A DNA stretch of 64,000 bases, from contig CALUKE010000006.1 in NCBI GenBank assembly GCA_944321165.1, positions 123,773 through 187,772 of the forward strand. Reading direction: 5' to 3'. Of the stretch, positions 1-8,761 are shown in pieces. The stretch is from an uncultured Odoribacter sp. GTDB taxonomy: Bacteria; Bacteroidota; Bacteroidia; Bacteroidales; Marinifilaceae. The translations under genes were made by a program, and so were the position numbers. The notes beneath the pieces are model-generated. The model saw only the letters and a program-made list of their open reading frames with translations. It was not told the origin of the DNA and searched no databases. The first letter of the stretch is position 1; each line of letters starts with the position of its first letter.

Positions 1-1
1 G

Positions 2-925
2 GTATTGAAAGGGGTTCATCTGGAAATTCAACGGGGCGAGAAGGTGGCCTTTGTCGGGAAAAACGGGGAGGGTAAATCGACCTTGGTGAAAATGATCATG
101 AACGAAATCCCTTATGAGGGAGAACTGAAAATCGGTCATCAGGTGCATATCGGTTATTTTGCCCAGAATCAGGCTGATCTGCTCGATCCGGAACTGAGTG
201 TCCTGGAGACGGTCGACCGAGTGGCGGAAGGCGAGATCCGGAAAAAAATCCGGGATATTCTCGGGGCATTTTTGTTTTCGGGAGAAGAAGTGGAGAAAAA
301 GGTGAAGGTGTTGTCGGGAGGGGAACGGACCCGTTTAGCCATGATCCGTCTGTTGCTGGAGCCCTATAATCTGCTGATCCTTGACGAGCCGACCAATCAT
401 TTGGATATGCGGACCAAGGACATATTGAAGGAGGCGCTTCGGAAGTTCGAAGGTACGGTGATCGTGGTTTCCCACGACCGGGATTTTCTGACCGGCCTGG
501 CTGACAAGGTTTATGAGTTTGCCGATCAGCAGCTCAAGGAATATTTGGGTGGGGTGGCGGATTTTCTGGCAGCCAAGAAGATTGCCTGTTTCCGGGAATA
601 TGAACAGTTGCGGAAGTTGAAAACTTCGGGAGAGGAAGAGGGAACCGTACCGGAAGTTTCAGAGAGCAAGCTTTCCTTTGAAGAGAGAAAGCAGTTGAAC
701 AAGGAGATCCGCAAGGCTGAGCAGCGGGTGGAAAAGGCAGAACAGCAGGTGACGGATCTTGAACATGAAGTGGCCGAAATGGAACGGCAGATGGCTTCGG
801 GGGTAGTGAGCGATGAGTTGTTGAAAAATTACCATGCCGCCCAGCAGAAATTGGAAGAGGCGATGGAAGAATGGGAACGGGCCACCGAGGGGGCGGACGC
901 GATAAAAAGTAAGAAAATATCATAA
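2..925 (+). CDS. ABC-F family ATPase, C-terminal part (5' end outside window)
   Basis: This is the second nucleotide-binding domain and tail of a soluble ABC-F protein, a family that acts on ribosomes (translation factors of the EttA/Uup/antibiotic-protection type). The frame is open at the left edge, so the first ABC domain and true start lie upstream. Visible motifs in order are Walker A GKNGEGKST (about residue 18), signature LSGGERTRLA (about 104), Walker B LLILDEPTNHLD (about 124) and the H-switch SHDRDF (about 156). No membrane segment is present. The last 90 residues are rich in Glu, Lys and Gln and look like the C-terminal coiled coil found in Uup-like members. The methyltransferase start follows 8 bases after the stop, so the two are probably cotranscribed. 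The exact ABC-F subgroup cannot be told from this fragment. Confidence 0.9.
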   Translation, partial: VLKGVHLEIQRGEKVAFVGKNGEGKSTLVKMIMNEIPYEGELKIGHQVHIGYFAQNQADLLDPELSVLETVDRVAEGEIRKKIRDILGAFLFSGEEVEKKVKVLSGGERTRLAMIRLLLEPYNLLILDEPTNHLDMRTKDILKEALRKFEGTVIVVSHDRDFLTGLADKVYEFADQQLKEYLGGVADFLAAKKIACFREYEQLRKLKTSGEEEGTVPEVSESKLSFEERKQLNKEIRKAEQRVEKAEQQVTDLEHEVAEMERQMASGVVSDELLKNYHAAQQKLEEAMEEWERATEGADAIKSKKIS

Positions 926-933
926 CAGAGCAT

Positions 934-1680
934 ATGGCAAAATATAAACAGGAATGCATATTTGGTATCCGGGCTGTCATCGAAGCGATACAGCAGGAGA
1001 AGGAAATCGATAAGGTGATGTTGCGGCAGGGGTCGAAAGGACTTTTGTTCCAGCAATTGTTCAGTTTGATCCGGGAACGGAATATTCCCTTCCAGTATGT
1101 TCCGGAGGAGGTTTTCAAGCCCTTTGCCGATCGGAACCACCAGGGAGTGCTGGCGGAGATATCGCCGGTTCCCTATCAGGAGTTGTCCGATGTGCTGGAT
1201 GCTGTGGAGAATGCCGGACGGGTGCCTTTTGTCTTGATATTGGACCGGGTGACGGATGTGCGCAATTTTGGGGCGATTGTCCGGAGTGCAGCCTGTGCCG
1301 GAGTGGATGCGGTGGTGATCCCGAATAAGAACTCGGCCAAGATATCCTCGGATGCTCTGAAGACATCGGCCGGCGCTTTGTATCACGTTCCGGTGTGCCG
1401 GGTGTTGAATCTGAAGAAGATCGTCCGGGAATTGAAATTTCAGCGAGGAATCCGGGTATATGCGGCGACGGAAAAGGCGGAGACATTTTATACCGGGGTG
1501 GACATGACACAGCCTGTTGCCATTATTATGGGATCTGAAGAGAAGGGCATCGATCCGGAACTGCTCTCGATCGCGACCGATCGTATCCGAATCCCTCAGA
1601 AAGGACAGATCGAGTCGCTGAATGTTTCTGCCGCAGCTGCTGTGATGCTGTTTGAAGTGGTTCGTCAGCGGGGATTTTGA
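934..1680 (+). CDS. rlmB: 23S rRNA 2'-O-ribose methyltransferase, RlmB/TrmH (SpoU) family
   Basis: A 248-residue SPOUT-class methyltransferase. It has the N-terminal RNA-binding part (residues 1 to about 85, starting KQECIFGIRAVIEA) and the knotted SpoU catalytic domain. The three SpoU motifs are visible: motif 1 around DRVTDVRNFGAIVRSA with the conserved Asn and Arg, motif 2 IIMGSEEKGI, and motif 3 SLNVSAAAAVMLFE. Length and architecture match RlmB, which methylates G2251 of 23S rRNA. Other TrmH-like enzymes are hard to exclude from sequence alone. It follows the ABC-F gene by 8 bases, consistent with a small translation-related operon. Its last 16 bases overlap the end of the convergent gene at 1665-2525. 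Confidence 0.87.
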   Translation: MAKYKQECIFGIRAVIEAIQQEKEIDKVMLRQGSKGLLFQQLFSLIRERNIPFQYVPEEVFKPFADRNHQGVLAEISPVPYQELSDVLDAVENAGRVPFVLILDRVTDVRNFGAIVRSAACAGVDAVVIPNKNSAKISSDALKTSAGALYHVPVCRVLNLKKIVRELKFQRGIRVYAATEKAETFYTGVDMTQPVAIIMGSEEKGIDPELLSIATDRIRIPQKGQIESLNVSAAAAVMLFEVVRQRGF

Positions 1681-2525
1681 TGTGCCGTGGGATTCAAGCA
1701 CCCGTCTGATTTCAGAAAAGCTTCAAAACGTTTGGGATCCAACCCCTCACTTCGTACCTGAATGATGCCTTCCCGGTCGATCATGAAACAAGTGGGTTGG
1801 CTTTGGGCATTGTAAATAATGTTCATCGGGTTACCTTCCAGCTGGAGATTGGAAATGAGTGTAAGGTAGGGATACTGTTCCTGGAGTTTTTTCAGGTTTT
1901 CAAGACTGGAGACTAAACAGAATACAACTATTTCCAAATCTTCCCGGTCGGTTTTGTCCAACACCTCCTTGAGGTAATCTCTTCCTGAATGGCCCATACA
2001 ACTCAATCCATCATACAGTAGGAGCAGATTTTTCTTTTCCATACTTTTCCAGTCGAACTTTTCTCCGGAGGAAGTCTGACAGTCGAATGTAACATACCGG
2101 TCTCCTTCAGCCAGTTGATGTACTTCAACATAATTGCGGATATAACCGGCATAAGGATTGTTTTGAAGGCTGTCCGACAAAGCATTCAATATACACTTGA
2201 GGGTTCTCTTTCCGATAAGATCCCTTAGCATATACACCCTCTGCAAGCCGCTCGGAACACTAAAATACTTCAACGCCAATTCCACATTTTTAATAGAAGC
2301 CTTATTAGATAGCAAAGACAAGACACTTTCCAAAGAATCGGTTTTCTCCGGATATTTCTCCATAAGTCGGTAGATGGCACGTACATCCTTTTCATAACCT
2401 TGCCACAACAAACTGTCTTCTTTTAAATAATTCGCTTCGGTTATTTGTGTATTTTTTTTTTCGATAGTAGATGATGTCAGCGATATGAAAAGTAAAGTAG
2501 GAAATATAAAAATCAGTTTATTCAT
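1665..2525 (-). CDS. Exported thioredoxin-fold protein with a single active-site cysteine
   Basis: A 286-residue protein with an N-terminal hydrophobic signal segment (residues 1-18). The C-terminal half from about residue 145 looks like a TlpA/AhpC-type thioredoxin fold: a hydrophobic strand LLLLYDGLSC, then a helix, and late in the protein a QPTCFMIDREG strand pair where these proteins carry the cis-Pro loop. The place of the CxxC motif reads C176-M-G-H179, so only the first cysteine is present. The N-terminal half is helical and has no signature I recognise; DUF5106-type TlpA relatives have a similar plan. It sits alone on the minus strand, convergent with rlmB. A hairpin at 2636-2673 separates it from the glycosidase operon upstream. 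Function unknown; a redox or peroxiredoxin-like periplasmic role is only inferred from the fold. Confidence 0.75.
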   Translation of the reverse strand: MNKLIFIFPTLLFISLTSSTIEKKNTQITEANYLKEDSLLWQGYEKDVRAIYRLMEKYPEKTDSLESVLSLLSNKASIKNVELALKYFSVPSGLQRVYMLRDLIGKRTLKCILNALSDSLQNNPYAGYIRNYVEVHQLAEGDRYVTFDCQTSSGEKFDWKSMEKKNLLLLYDGLSCMGHSGRDYLKEVLDKTDREDLEIVVFCLVSSLENLKKLQEQYPYLTLISNLQLEGNPMNIIYNAQSQPTCFMIDREGIIQVRSEGLDPKRFEAFLKSDGCLNPTAHQNPR

Positions 2526-2635
2526 GACAGAAGAAAGCTAAATTTTGACAAATATATAAAAATGCGGTTTATAACCAAGAATTTAAATCCTTCGGGAAAA
2601 TCAAAGCCCGCGCCTGTGAAAATCTGGGTTTATGC

Positions 2636-2673
2636 AACAGGGACCATGTCTGCAGTCTGACACAGTCCCTGTT
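2636..2673. terminator. Stem-loop between glycosidase operon and thioredoxin-like gene
   Basis: A perfect 9-bp stem, AACAGGGAC (2636-2644) with GTCCCTGTT (2665-2673). An inner TGTC/GACA pairing lengthens it. It lies 22 bases past the stop of the GH127 gene, where the leftward operon should end. The T-run is on the plus-strand side (GTTTTT), and the minus-strand side has only TT, so as a minus-strand terminator it would be weak. Confidence 0.5.
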
Positions 2674-2694
2674 TTTATGGAGAAAGATTGCTCC

Positions 2695-5091
2695 TTATTC
2701 GATGATCCATTCGTGGATACCGCTGGAACAGTCTTTGGGCAGGTCGATTTCTATTTTTACCGCGGTCGTGGTGACCGGTTCGAAATCGGTGGTATTGATG
2801 ATATCCAGTTGGATGCCATATTCATTTTTATTTTTCACGGGCACCCATTCGCCATCTTTCTGGTAATACAACCGCCAGCGTTGCGGTGCCTTGCAACCGC
2901 CGCCGTCACTGAACCAGAATATTTTGGACTTGCTGATGGTATATGGTTTGTCGAATGTATAGCTGATCCATTCCGTCTGATTGCTGTTCGGCCACCAGTG
3001 GAAGAACTGGCAGTTGTGATCATTGGAACCGGCCGGAAGAATCTGGTCGCGAATGGCTTCGATGCTCCGATTGTTGACGGAACCGTCTACTTTGCTTAAA
3101 TTGGCGATGGTGGCTGCCGGTTTGGGTTTGGCAACATCTTTGTGGGTCGGATACCACATGATCATCGGGCAAGCTTCCCGGTGTGCCCAGGCATAATAGG
3201 GAATGGCTTTGAAATCGACTTCCTGGGCCAGCCTTACGCTGCCGTCTTTTTCACGTTGTGTTTGATGGGCTTTTCCGGTAATGACACTCAATTCACCCAT
3301 GGGTGTTTTTTCCATGTGTGCTTCGAGAGGAGCTGCATTGTCCAATACCAGGTCCAGAATGTTCGGATCTGCAAAATCGACTCCTTCCGAGCAATAAACG
3401 ATGGGACCCCGTTGCAGGGCTACCTTGTCGATATTACCTTCTACCTTGGGATTACAGGTAACTCTTCGGATTTCTACCGGGAGATCGACGGTGACCTGAT
3501 CGCCTGCTTTCCATTTCCGGCTGATGGTCAGATAGCCTTTGTCTAAAGCTCCTTCTACTTTTTCTCCATTCACTTTGACAACGGCCTGTTTATCGGAAGA
3601 GGTGGCAAATTGATACAGTTCGTTATCGGGGACCACTTCGTTGCGAGCCCAGCCCGGTATACGTATTTTCAAATTGAAATAAGTCTTTTTCTTTGGGTGG
3701 ATGGTGATTTCGGTATGTCCCTCCCAGGGCATCTCGGTAGTTTGTGCAACCTGGATTTTCTGGCCCTGGAGTTGCAGTTCTGCCTCTCCTCCCATGTAAA
3801 GGTTTACATACAGATTATCGTCCTGGGTGGCATATACGTAGCCGGGGACTGCCGGAATGAATCGGCAAATGTTGGAGGGACAGCAGGCACATCCGAACCA
3901 TTCGCTGCGGCGTCCGCCGTTGATGGATTCCAGGGGATTCGGATAGAAAAAACGATCGCCTGTTGTGGCAACGCCTGCCAGTACGTTGTTATAGAGCGAA
4001 CGTTCCAGTACATCGATGTATTTGGCATCCCCTTTCATCAGAAACATCCGGTGATTCCAGAATACATTGGCAATGGCTGCGCAGGTTTCGCAGTAGGCGG
4101 AAATATTGGGAAGTTCGTATTTGGCTCCGAAGCCTTCGTGTCCACCGGCTGCTCCGACTCCTCCGGTGATGTACAGTTTGGTTTTGACGATATCTTCCCA
4201 CAGTTTGTCGGAAGCCTTGATATAGCTGTCATCCCCTGTCAGGGCGGCTACGTCCGCCATACCGGTATACATGTACAGAGCCCGAACGGAGTGGCCGACG
4301 GCTTCATCCTGTTCAACCACCGGTTTGTGGCTTTGGTCGTAGGTGCCTCCTTCCCAATCGCATTTCCCCCGGATATCCAGGAAGAACTTGGCCAGGTCGA
4401 GGTATTTTTTCTCACCCGTGAGCCGGTAGAGTTTCACCAGTCCGATTTCTACTTCCTGATGGCCGGGATAGCTGTGAAGGGCATCCCATCCGAAATCGTG
4501 GCAGATCAGATCGGCACTTTTCAGGCAGATGTCCAGAAGATTGCGCTTGCCGGTTGCTTGATAGTAAGCGACTCCGGCTTCGTACATGTGTCCCAGGTTG
4601 TATAATTCATGGCTTAGTATGTGGGTTTTTTCCCAGCGTTTGCTGCCGATCCAGTCGTGTGAGTTGTCTCCCATGATGGTCCGGTAGGTGTAAAGATAGC
4701 CGTCGGGCTCCTGGGCTTTCCCCATGAAATAGATGATGGAGTCGACGTAATTTTCCAGTTCGGGATCCGGAATGGAACTCAGGGAGTAGGCGGCTCCTTC
4801 GATGATTTTACTGACATCCGAATCGTCGAAGGGGGCTCCGGACTGGAATTTGCCTTCCATCAGTCCGCCGGCGATTTTGAAATTATTGATACGTCCGGTT
4901 TTTTCGCAGTGGGAAAACGCGATGGGAATGGTTACTTCCCGGTTGGTCTGAATCCGTTTGCTCCAAAAGGCGTCGTTGATGTGTACCTGGTTGAACGGGA
5001 TCGGTGTGATCGGGTAATCTTTGTTTTGTGCAAAGCTTTCGGGCAGTGAGCACAATAGCAAGAAGGTGAGACAGTAAAGAAATTTGTTCAT
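2695..5091 (-). CDS. GH127-type beta-L-arabinofuranosidase (GH127/GH146 clan)
   Basis: A 798-residue secreted enzyme with a signal peptide ending near FAQ22. Residues about 30 to 640 form the DUF1680 (alpha/alpha)6 barrel of GH127/GH146. These enzymes remove terminal beta-L-arabinofuranose using a zinc-bound cysteine nucleophile. The zinc and catalytic set is present: E335 and C337 in the ETC motif, C403-C404 in CACCPS, and E319, which is 16 residues before E335 exactly as the acid/base Glu is placed in bifidobacterial HypBA1. The last 130 residues include a beta-rich domain with a WRLYYQKDGEW motif, resembling an F5/8-type sugar-binding module. It is the last gene of the minus-strand operon, 12 bases after the GH95 gene. 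GH146 rather than GH127 is possible; the substrate is inferred. Confidence 0.9.
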   Translation of the reverse strand: MNKFLYCLTFLLLCSLPESFAQNKDYPITPIPFNQVHINDAFWSKRIQTNREVTIPIAFSHCEKTGRINNFKIAGGLMEGKFQSGAPFDDSDVSKIIEGAAYSLSSIPDPELENYVDSIIYFMGKAQEPDGYLYTYRTIMGDNSHDWIGSKRWEKTHILSHELYNLGHMYEAGVAYYQATGKRNLLDICLKSADLICHDFGWDALHSYPGHQEVEIGLVKLYRLTGEKKYLDLAKFFLDIRGKCDWEGGTYDQSHKPVVEQDEAVGHSVRALYMYTGMADVAALTGDDSYIKASDKLWEDIVKTKLYITGGVGAAGGHEGFGAKYELPNISAYCETCAAIANVFWNHRMFLMKGDAKYIDVLERSLYNNVLAGVATTGDRFFYPNPLESINGGRRSEWFGCACCPSNICRFIPAVPGYVYATQDDNLYVNLYMGGEAELQLQGQKIQVAQTTEMPWEGHTEITIHPKKKTYFNLKIRIPGWARNEVVPDNELYQFATSSDKQAVVKVNGEKVEGALDKGYLTISRKWKAGDQVTVDLPVEIRRVTCNPKVEGNIDKVALQRGPIVYCSEGVDFADPNILDLVLDNAAPLEAHMEKTPMGELSVITGKAHQTQREKDGSVRLAQEVDFKAIPYYAWAHREACPMIMWYPTHKDVAKPKPAATIANLSKVDGSVNNRSIEAIRDQILPAGSNDHNCQFFHWWPNSNQTEWISYTFDKPYTISKSKIFWFSDGGGCKAPQRWRLYYQKDGEWVPVKNKNEYGIQLDIINTTDFEPVTTTAVKIEIDLPKDCSSGIHEWIIE

Positions 5092-5103
5092 AATAAATAT
5101 AGT

Positions 5104-7485
5104 TTAATAGTGGAATTCGAAAGTGATATCCTGGTTGGCCGGAATGTGCCGGAGCGTATCGGGTTGTCCTTTGATCCGGAATTTTACCCCCTGGGAGAGA
5201 GGACTGTTTACGGTAGCTTTTACGCACCCCTTTTCCCAGGCAAGTTCTTTCAGCAGTATCTGTCCACGGAGTGCGACTCCCTGGATTTTACCTTTTTCCC
5301 AACATTCCGGCAGACTGGGTAACAGCGAAATCAGTCCGGGTTCGGAATATACCAGCATTTTCATGACCAGCGAAGGATATCCTCCGCTCAGGTCGAGATT
5401 GAAGATGGCATGCGGATCGTGGGTGGTGACCAGATTGCTGTTCCAGTAATTGTGCGATAGCCAGGTTAAAATCTCTGAGGCAATTTCCTGTTCGCCGATG
5501 GCTGCGGCACTGAATCCCAGCATGGCCATGCCGAAGGCCATGACACCGCCGTTTTCCTGACGGCGTATGCGCATCCGTTGCTGGATGGCTCGCCGGCATC
5601 CTTCGATCAGGTCCGGATTTTTCATGATTTCAGGATCTTGTAGATCGTATAGTCCCAGCAGGTGAGAAACGTGCCGGTGCTGGTGATTCTCTTCCATGTC
5701 GGGCCACATCCACTCCCGAATTTCTCCCTGGGCGTTCAGTTCATAGGGAGGCATTTTTCCCAGCATTTCTTTCCAAACAGGTATTTTGTCCTGATTTTTA
5801 TGGCTTATTTGGCTGGCATGAATCAATGCCCGGAATAAGCCTTTGGCTGCCATGACGTCCATGGTGGCATTGATACAGGCCTGCTCCGGATGGTTGGCCG
5901 GATTGTTTTCCGGGGAATAGGAGGGGTTGAAAATATAATTTCCGTTATCTCCTGTTTGCAGAAAATCTTCATAAAAGAGAGCTGCCTCTTCCATGAAAGG
6001 GAGTGCTCTTTGGGTCAGAAAGGTGGTGTCGCCGGTATACAGAAAATAGTCGTAGTAGAAGAAAGAATACCAGGCGGCCCCGGCTGTCCAGAAAGTCATG
6101 GGCCAGATGGCATCGAAATGGTTGTTCAGACCGTGGGTACTGAAACGGGAGGGTACATGAATACCCCGGCATTGGAACAAAGCCCGGGCGTTGGTCCGGA
6201 AATCTTCCCGGAAGGTTTCCAGACGGTCGAAGAGCGGCAATAGCAATTCAGGGGTATTCGCCTGTAAAAAGTGGGATACGGATACCGGTAGATTGCCATT
6301 GGTGGTGAAATCTCCAGACCAGTATGGGGTCATGGTGCCGCTCCAGATGCCCTGTAGGTTGGGCGGGTTGCTGCCGGTGGCACTGAGTGAGTTGTAACGT
6401 GCTGCATCGAAAAGGTGTTCGATCAGTACCGGTGAAAGACCGGGTTGTTGCAGCATCTCTTCCGAGGTGAGCCGCTGTTCTTCCGGGCTCGTGCATAAAT
6501 CCAGTTTTACCCGGCGGAACAGTTCTCCATGTATCTGGGCATGCCGGTTTTTCAGACAGGAATAGTCCGGCCGAAGGGAGGCCAACTCTTCTTCCATGTG
6601 CTTCAACTGGGATTGACTCATGTCGTACGAGGGTCGTATTTTCATCAGCAGCAGGACCTCTTGGGCGGCTGTTATGCGGATTTTATTTCCGGAACAGTCC
6701 ATTTCACCTCCTTGCGGAACAATCCGGACAACCCCTTCATAACCTTGCAGGCTGCCTGGCCATTGGTTTTCGAAAAAGACCCGACAGGTCAGGTGTTGTG
6801 GGGTGGCTTTGAATTCGGTTTCGGTGATCCCGAGTTGATCACTCATTTGGAACATGTCTTTCCACCAGTCGCACTCGGTTATGCGTTCCAATTGCAGTTG
6901 GGCATTCAAGCCTTGTCCCTTGTCTCCCCGCAGGCGCATGACGACAACACTGTCCGGGCGGGAAACAAATAGTTCCCGGCACCATTTCCCGAGGGAATCT
7001 TCCCATTGGATGGCAACTTCCCCTGTTTCGAAGTCTACGCTGCGCCGGTAATGGTTTATGGAAGAACTGTCAGTACGAATGTTCAGACGAAAAGCCGGAA
7101 TAAACGGATCGGTCCAGCGTTTGGGACCGTAGCCTTCCTGCTGGGATAACTCGACGATATATTCGGAGGCTTTTGCATATTGGCCGTCGAGCATCAGCTG
7201 ACGGATTTCTTTCAGATGTTTCCCTTGGCTGACGGGTGGTAGCGGTTGATGGAGGGGCAGATACAACAGGGCGTGGCTCAGGATGACTGATTCATTTTCC
7301 GGAGAACCGTAAACCAAGGCGCCCAAGGTGCCGTTCCCGCTGATGAGTCCCTGTTCCCAGGAAGGAGCTTTCTGGTGGCTGACAAATCCTCGATCGGGGA
7401 CCTTTTCAAAGTCGATGGGGTCGCTACAGCTTTGAAAAATGAGATAGCTGCAAAGCAATATGGGTATGAATATGAATTTATTCAT
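5104..7485 (-). CDS. GH95 family exo-glycosidase lipoprotein (alpha-L-fucosidase / alpha-L-galactosidase)
   Basis: A 793-residue lipoprotein with lipobox LIFQSC20. It follows the GH95 plan: an N-terminal beta-sandwich beginning with WEQGLISGNGTLGALVYGSP, a linker, the (alpha/alpha)6 catalytic domain from about residue 340, and a C-terminal beta domain. Signature pieces are NLQGIWSG, the Asn pair in TTNGNLPV that activates the nucleophilic water, the Glu of SYSPEN that acts as acid, and HRHVSHLLGLY. GH95 enzymes remove alpha-1,2-L-fucose or alpha-L-galactose. In an arabinose-rich operon an alpha-L-galactosidase role is as likely as fucosidase. The start overlaps the end of the GH43 gene by 8 bases, so the two are translationally linked. 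Confidence 0.9.
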   Translation of the reverse strand: MNKFIFIPILLCSYLIFQSCSDPIDFEKVPDRGFVSHQKAPSWEQGLISGNGTLGALVYGSPENESVILSHALLYLPLHQPLPPVSQGKHLKEIRQLMLDGQYAKASEYIVELSQQEGYGPKRWTDPFIPAFRLNIRTDSSSINHYRRSVDFETGEVAIQWEDSLGKWCRELFVSRPDSVVVMRLRGDKGQGLNAQLQLERITECDWWKDMFQMSDQLGITETEFKATPQHLTCRVFFENQWPGSLQGYEGVVRIVPQGGEMDCSGNKIRITAAQEVLLLMKIRPSYDMSQSQLKHMEEELASLRPDYSCLKNRHAQIHGELFRRVKLDLCTSPEEQRLTSEEMLQQPGLSPVLIEHLFDAARYNSLSATGSNPPNLQGIWSGTMTPYWSGDFTTNGNLPVSVSHFLQANTPELLLPLFDRLETFREDFRTNARALFQCRGIHVPSRFSTHGLNNHFDAIWPMTFWTAGAAWYSFFYYDYFLYTGDTTFLTQRALPFMEEAALFYEDFLQTGDNGNYIFNPSYSPENNPANHPEQACINATMDVMAAKGLFRALIHASQISHKNQDKIPVWKEMLGKMPPYELNAQGEIREWMWPDMEENHQHRHVSHLLGLYDLQDPEIMKNPDLIEGCRRAIQQRMRIRRQENGGVMAFGMAMLGFSAAAIGEQEIASEILTWLSHNYWNSNLVTTHDPHAIFNLDLSGGYPSLVMKMLVYSEPGLISLLPSLPECWEKGKIQGVALRGQILLKELAWEKGCVKATVNSPLSQGVKFRIKGQPDTLRHIPANQDITFEFHY

Positions 7486-8575
7486 TCTTTATGCCGTTGT
7501 TTTTTTTATTCTTTTGAATCAGAGAAGGAGTAATTTCTATCTCCTGGGGGGTATATGTCGGGGTATTGGTACGAATGACATCTCCTTCGAACCAAATCGG
7601 GTCGATCAGGGTGACTGCATCCGGACGTCCTTTTACATAACCGTGATAGGAGGTCCAGTAGCGACCGTCTGGCCCGACAAAAATCTGGTTGTGGCCGATA
7701 CCGCTGATTTTACAATCGGGATCGGCAATGACCTGACCGTTCTTGAAAAGATAGGTAGTATCGTTCTCTGTATAAGCGCCGAAGAGGGGATTGTGCTCAT
7801 ATTTTTTCCAGGGACCGCGGATGTGGGTGGCGGTAGCATAGCCGACGGCGTAGCCTCGGGTCCAGGAAGAATAGAAAAGATAATAGGTCCCGTCTTTTTT
7901 GATGACATGTGAACCTTCAATGCCGGCACCGTCCCATTTGCCCGGTTCCTGACAGATCAGCTCGACCGGATCTTCCAGCAGACGGCATGTTTCCGGATCC
8001 ATTTCTGCTACGTATATCCGGTGGATATCTGTCCAGCCGTTGTTGAAAAAGGCATATACTTTACCGTCTTCGTCCTGGAACAGAGACAGGTCGTTGGAGG
8101 CGAAAGGGGTTAACGGTTCGTCCGGGGTCATCACCGTATAGGGCCCTTCTATCTGGTCGGCGACAGCTACTCCGCAGGCATGATAGTGCTTCTGATTGGC
8201 GACGTCTCCATATTCTCCGCTGTTGTTCTGGCAGTTGAAGGTCAGGTAGTATTTCTTTCCGATGTGTCGTAACTCGGGCGCCCAAAAGCGGTCTTTATAC
8301 CAGACCAGACTGTCCAGCTGTTGGGCATCGATCAGCATGCGGTCGAATTGCCAGTGGAGCAGATCCTCGGAAACATAGAGTTTGACGCCAGGATTCACTC
8401 CTCCCCAGTAAGGGGCACAGGTGCCGACGGCATAGTATTTCCCTCCCTCCGGTACAATGTGGGTGTCCCGGAAGTCCATGTCCAGAATGGGATTCTGATA
8501 TTTGAATACCGTTGTTTTTTCTTGACAGGAAAAACAAAAAAAGAGTGCAAGAAGAAATAGATTTTTCATAAGCAT
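7478..8575 (-). CDS. GH43 family arabinosidase/xylosidase lipoprotein
   Basis: A 365-residue lipoprotein (lipobox CFSC17) that is almost entirely a five-bladed GH43 propeller. The likely catalytic triad is D37 (base, in FRDTHI), D162 (pKa modulator, in SNDLSLFQDEDG) and E220 (acid, in GAGIEGSHVIKKDG). It has no appended carbohydrate-binding module. Members with this simple plan are usually exo-acting alpha-L-arabinofuranosidases, beta-xylosidases or exo-galactanases. The context (GH127, GH95, and GH51 in the sister operon) favours arabinose release. The start could be 8575 or the second Met at 8569. It is preceded by a 186-bp gap with a 15-bp inverted repeat and a copy of the element found in front of the susC genes, so it may have its own promoter. 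Confidence 0.88.
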   Translation of the reverse strand: MLMKNLFLLALFFCFSCQEKTTVFKYQNPILDMDFRDTHIVPEGGKYYAVGTCAPYWGGVNPGVKLYVSEDLLHWQFDRMLIDAQQLDSLVWYKDRFWAPELRHIGKKYYLTFNCQNNSGEYGDVANQKHYHACGVAVADQIEGPYTVMTPDEPLTPFASNDLSLFQDEDGKVYAFFNNGWTDIHRIYVAEMDPETCRLLEDPVELICQEPGKWDGAGIEGSHVIKKDGTYYLFYSSWTRGYAVGYATATHIRGPWKKYEHNPLFGAYTENDTTYLFKNGQVIADPDCKISGIGHNQIFVGPDGRYWTSYHGYVKGRPDAVTLIDPIWFEGDVIRTNTPTYTPQEIEITPSLIQKNKKNNGIKNE

Positions 8576-8642
8576 GTAGAGTAGGATTTGAGGACAAATT
8601 TATCGTTTGCTGACTTTTTGCATGTCAGTATCGTACGTTTTA

Positions 8643-8657
8643 ATGAAAAAATTGTAC
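8643..8657 (-). promoter_or_regulatory. Shared 15-bp element, copy upstream of GH43
   Basis: On the minus strand this reads GTACAATTTTTTCAT, 68 bases before the GH43 start. It is identical to the copy at 16427-16441 in front of the minus-strand susC and differs by one base from the plus-strand copy at 16494-16508. The arms TCGTAC and GTACGA flank it here as a short dyad. It is a candidate operator or upstream promoter element; no regulator is encoded nearby. Confidence 0.45.
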
Positions 8658-8680
8658 GAAATCTATTCGAATTTAAATGA

Positions 8681-8736
8681 ATTGGCGAAAACGGAATCGT
8701 TGTGAGAAATCGCCTCGATGCTCCGTTTTCGCCAAT
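8681..8736. promoter_or_regulatory. 15-bp perfect inverted repeat inside the left operon
   Basis: ATTGGCGAAAACGGA at 8681-8695 pairs perfectly with TCCGTTTTCGCCAAT at 8722-8736 around a 26-base loop. It lies between the stop of the 8762-9661 lipoprotein gene and the GH43 start. There is no T-run after it on the minus strand. It is therefore more likely an mRNA-stabilising or attenuating stem that separates binding proteins from enzymes than a simple terminator. Confidence 0.55.
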
Positions 8737-8761
8737 AAATACGTTTGACACAGGAATTTAT

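Noticed and set aside
829..1701. 290-codon minus-strand frame over rlmB
   Set aside because: Overlaps a complete SpoU methyltransferase; no features of its own.
3610..4605. 331-codon plus-strand frame over the GH127 gene
   Set aside because: Shadow of the GH127 reading frame, which carries the full set of catalytic and zinc residues.
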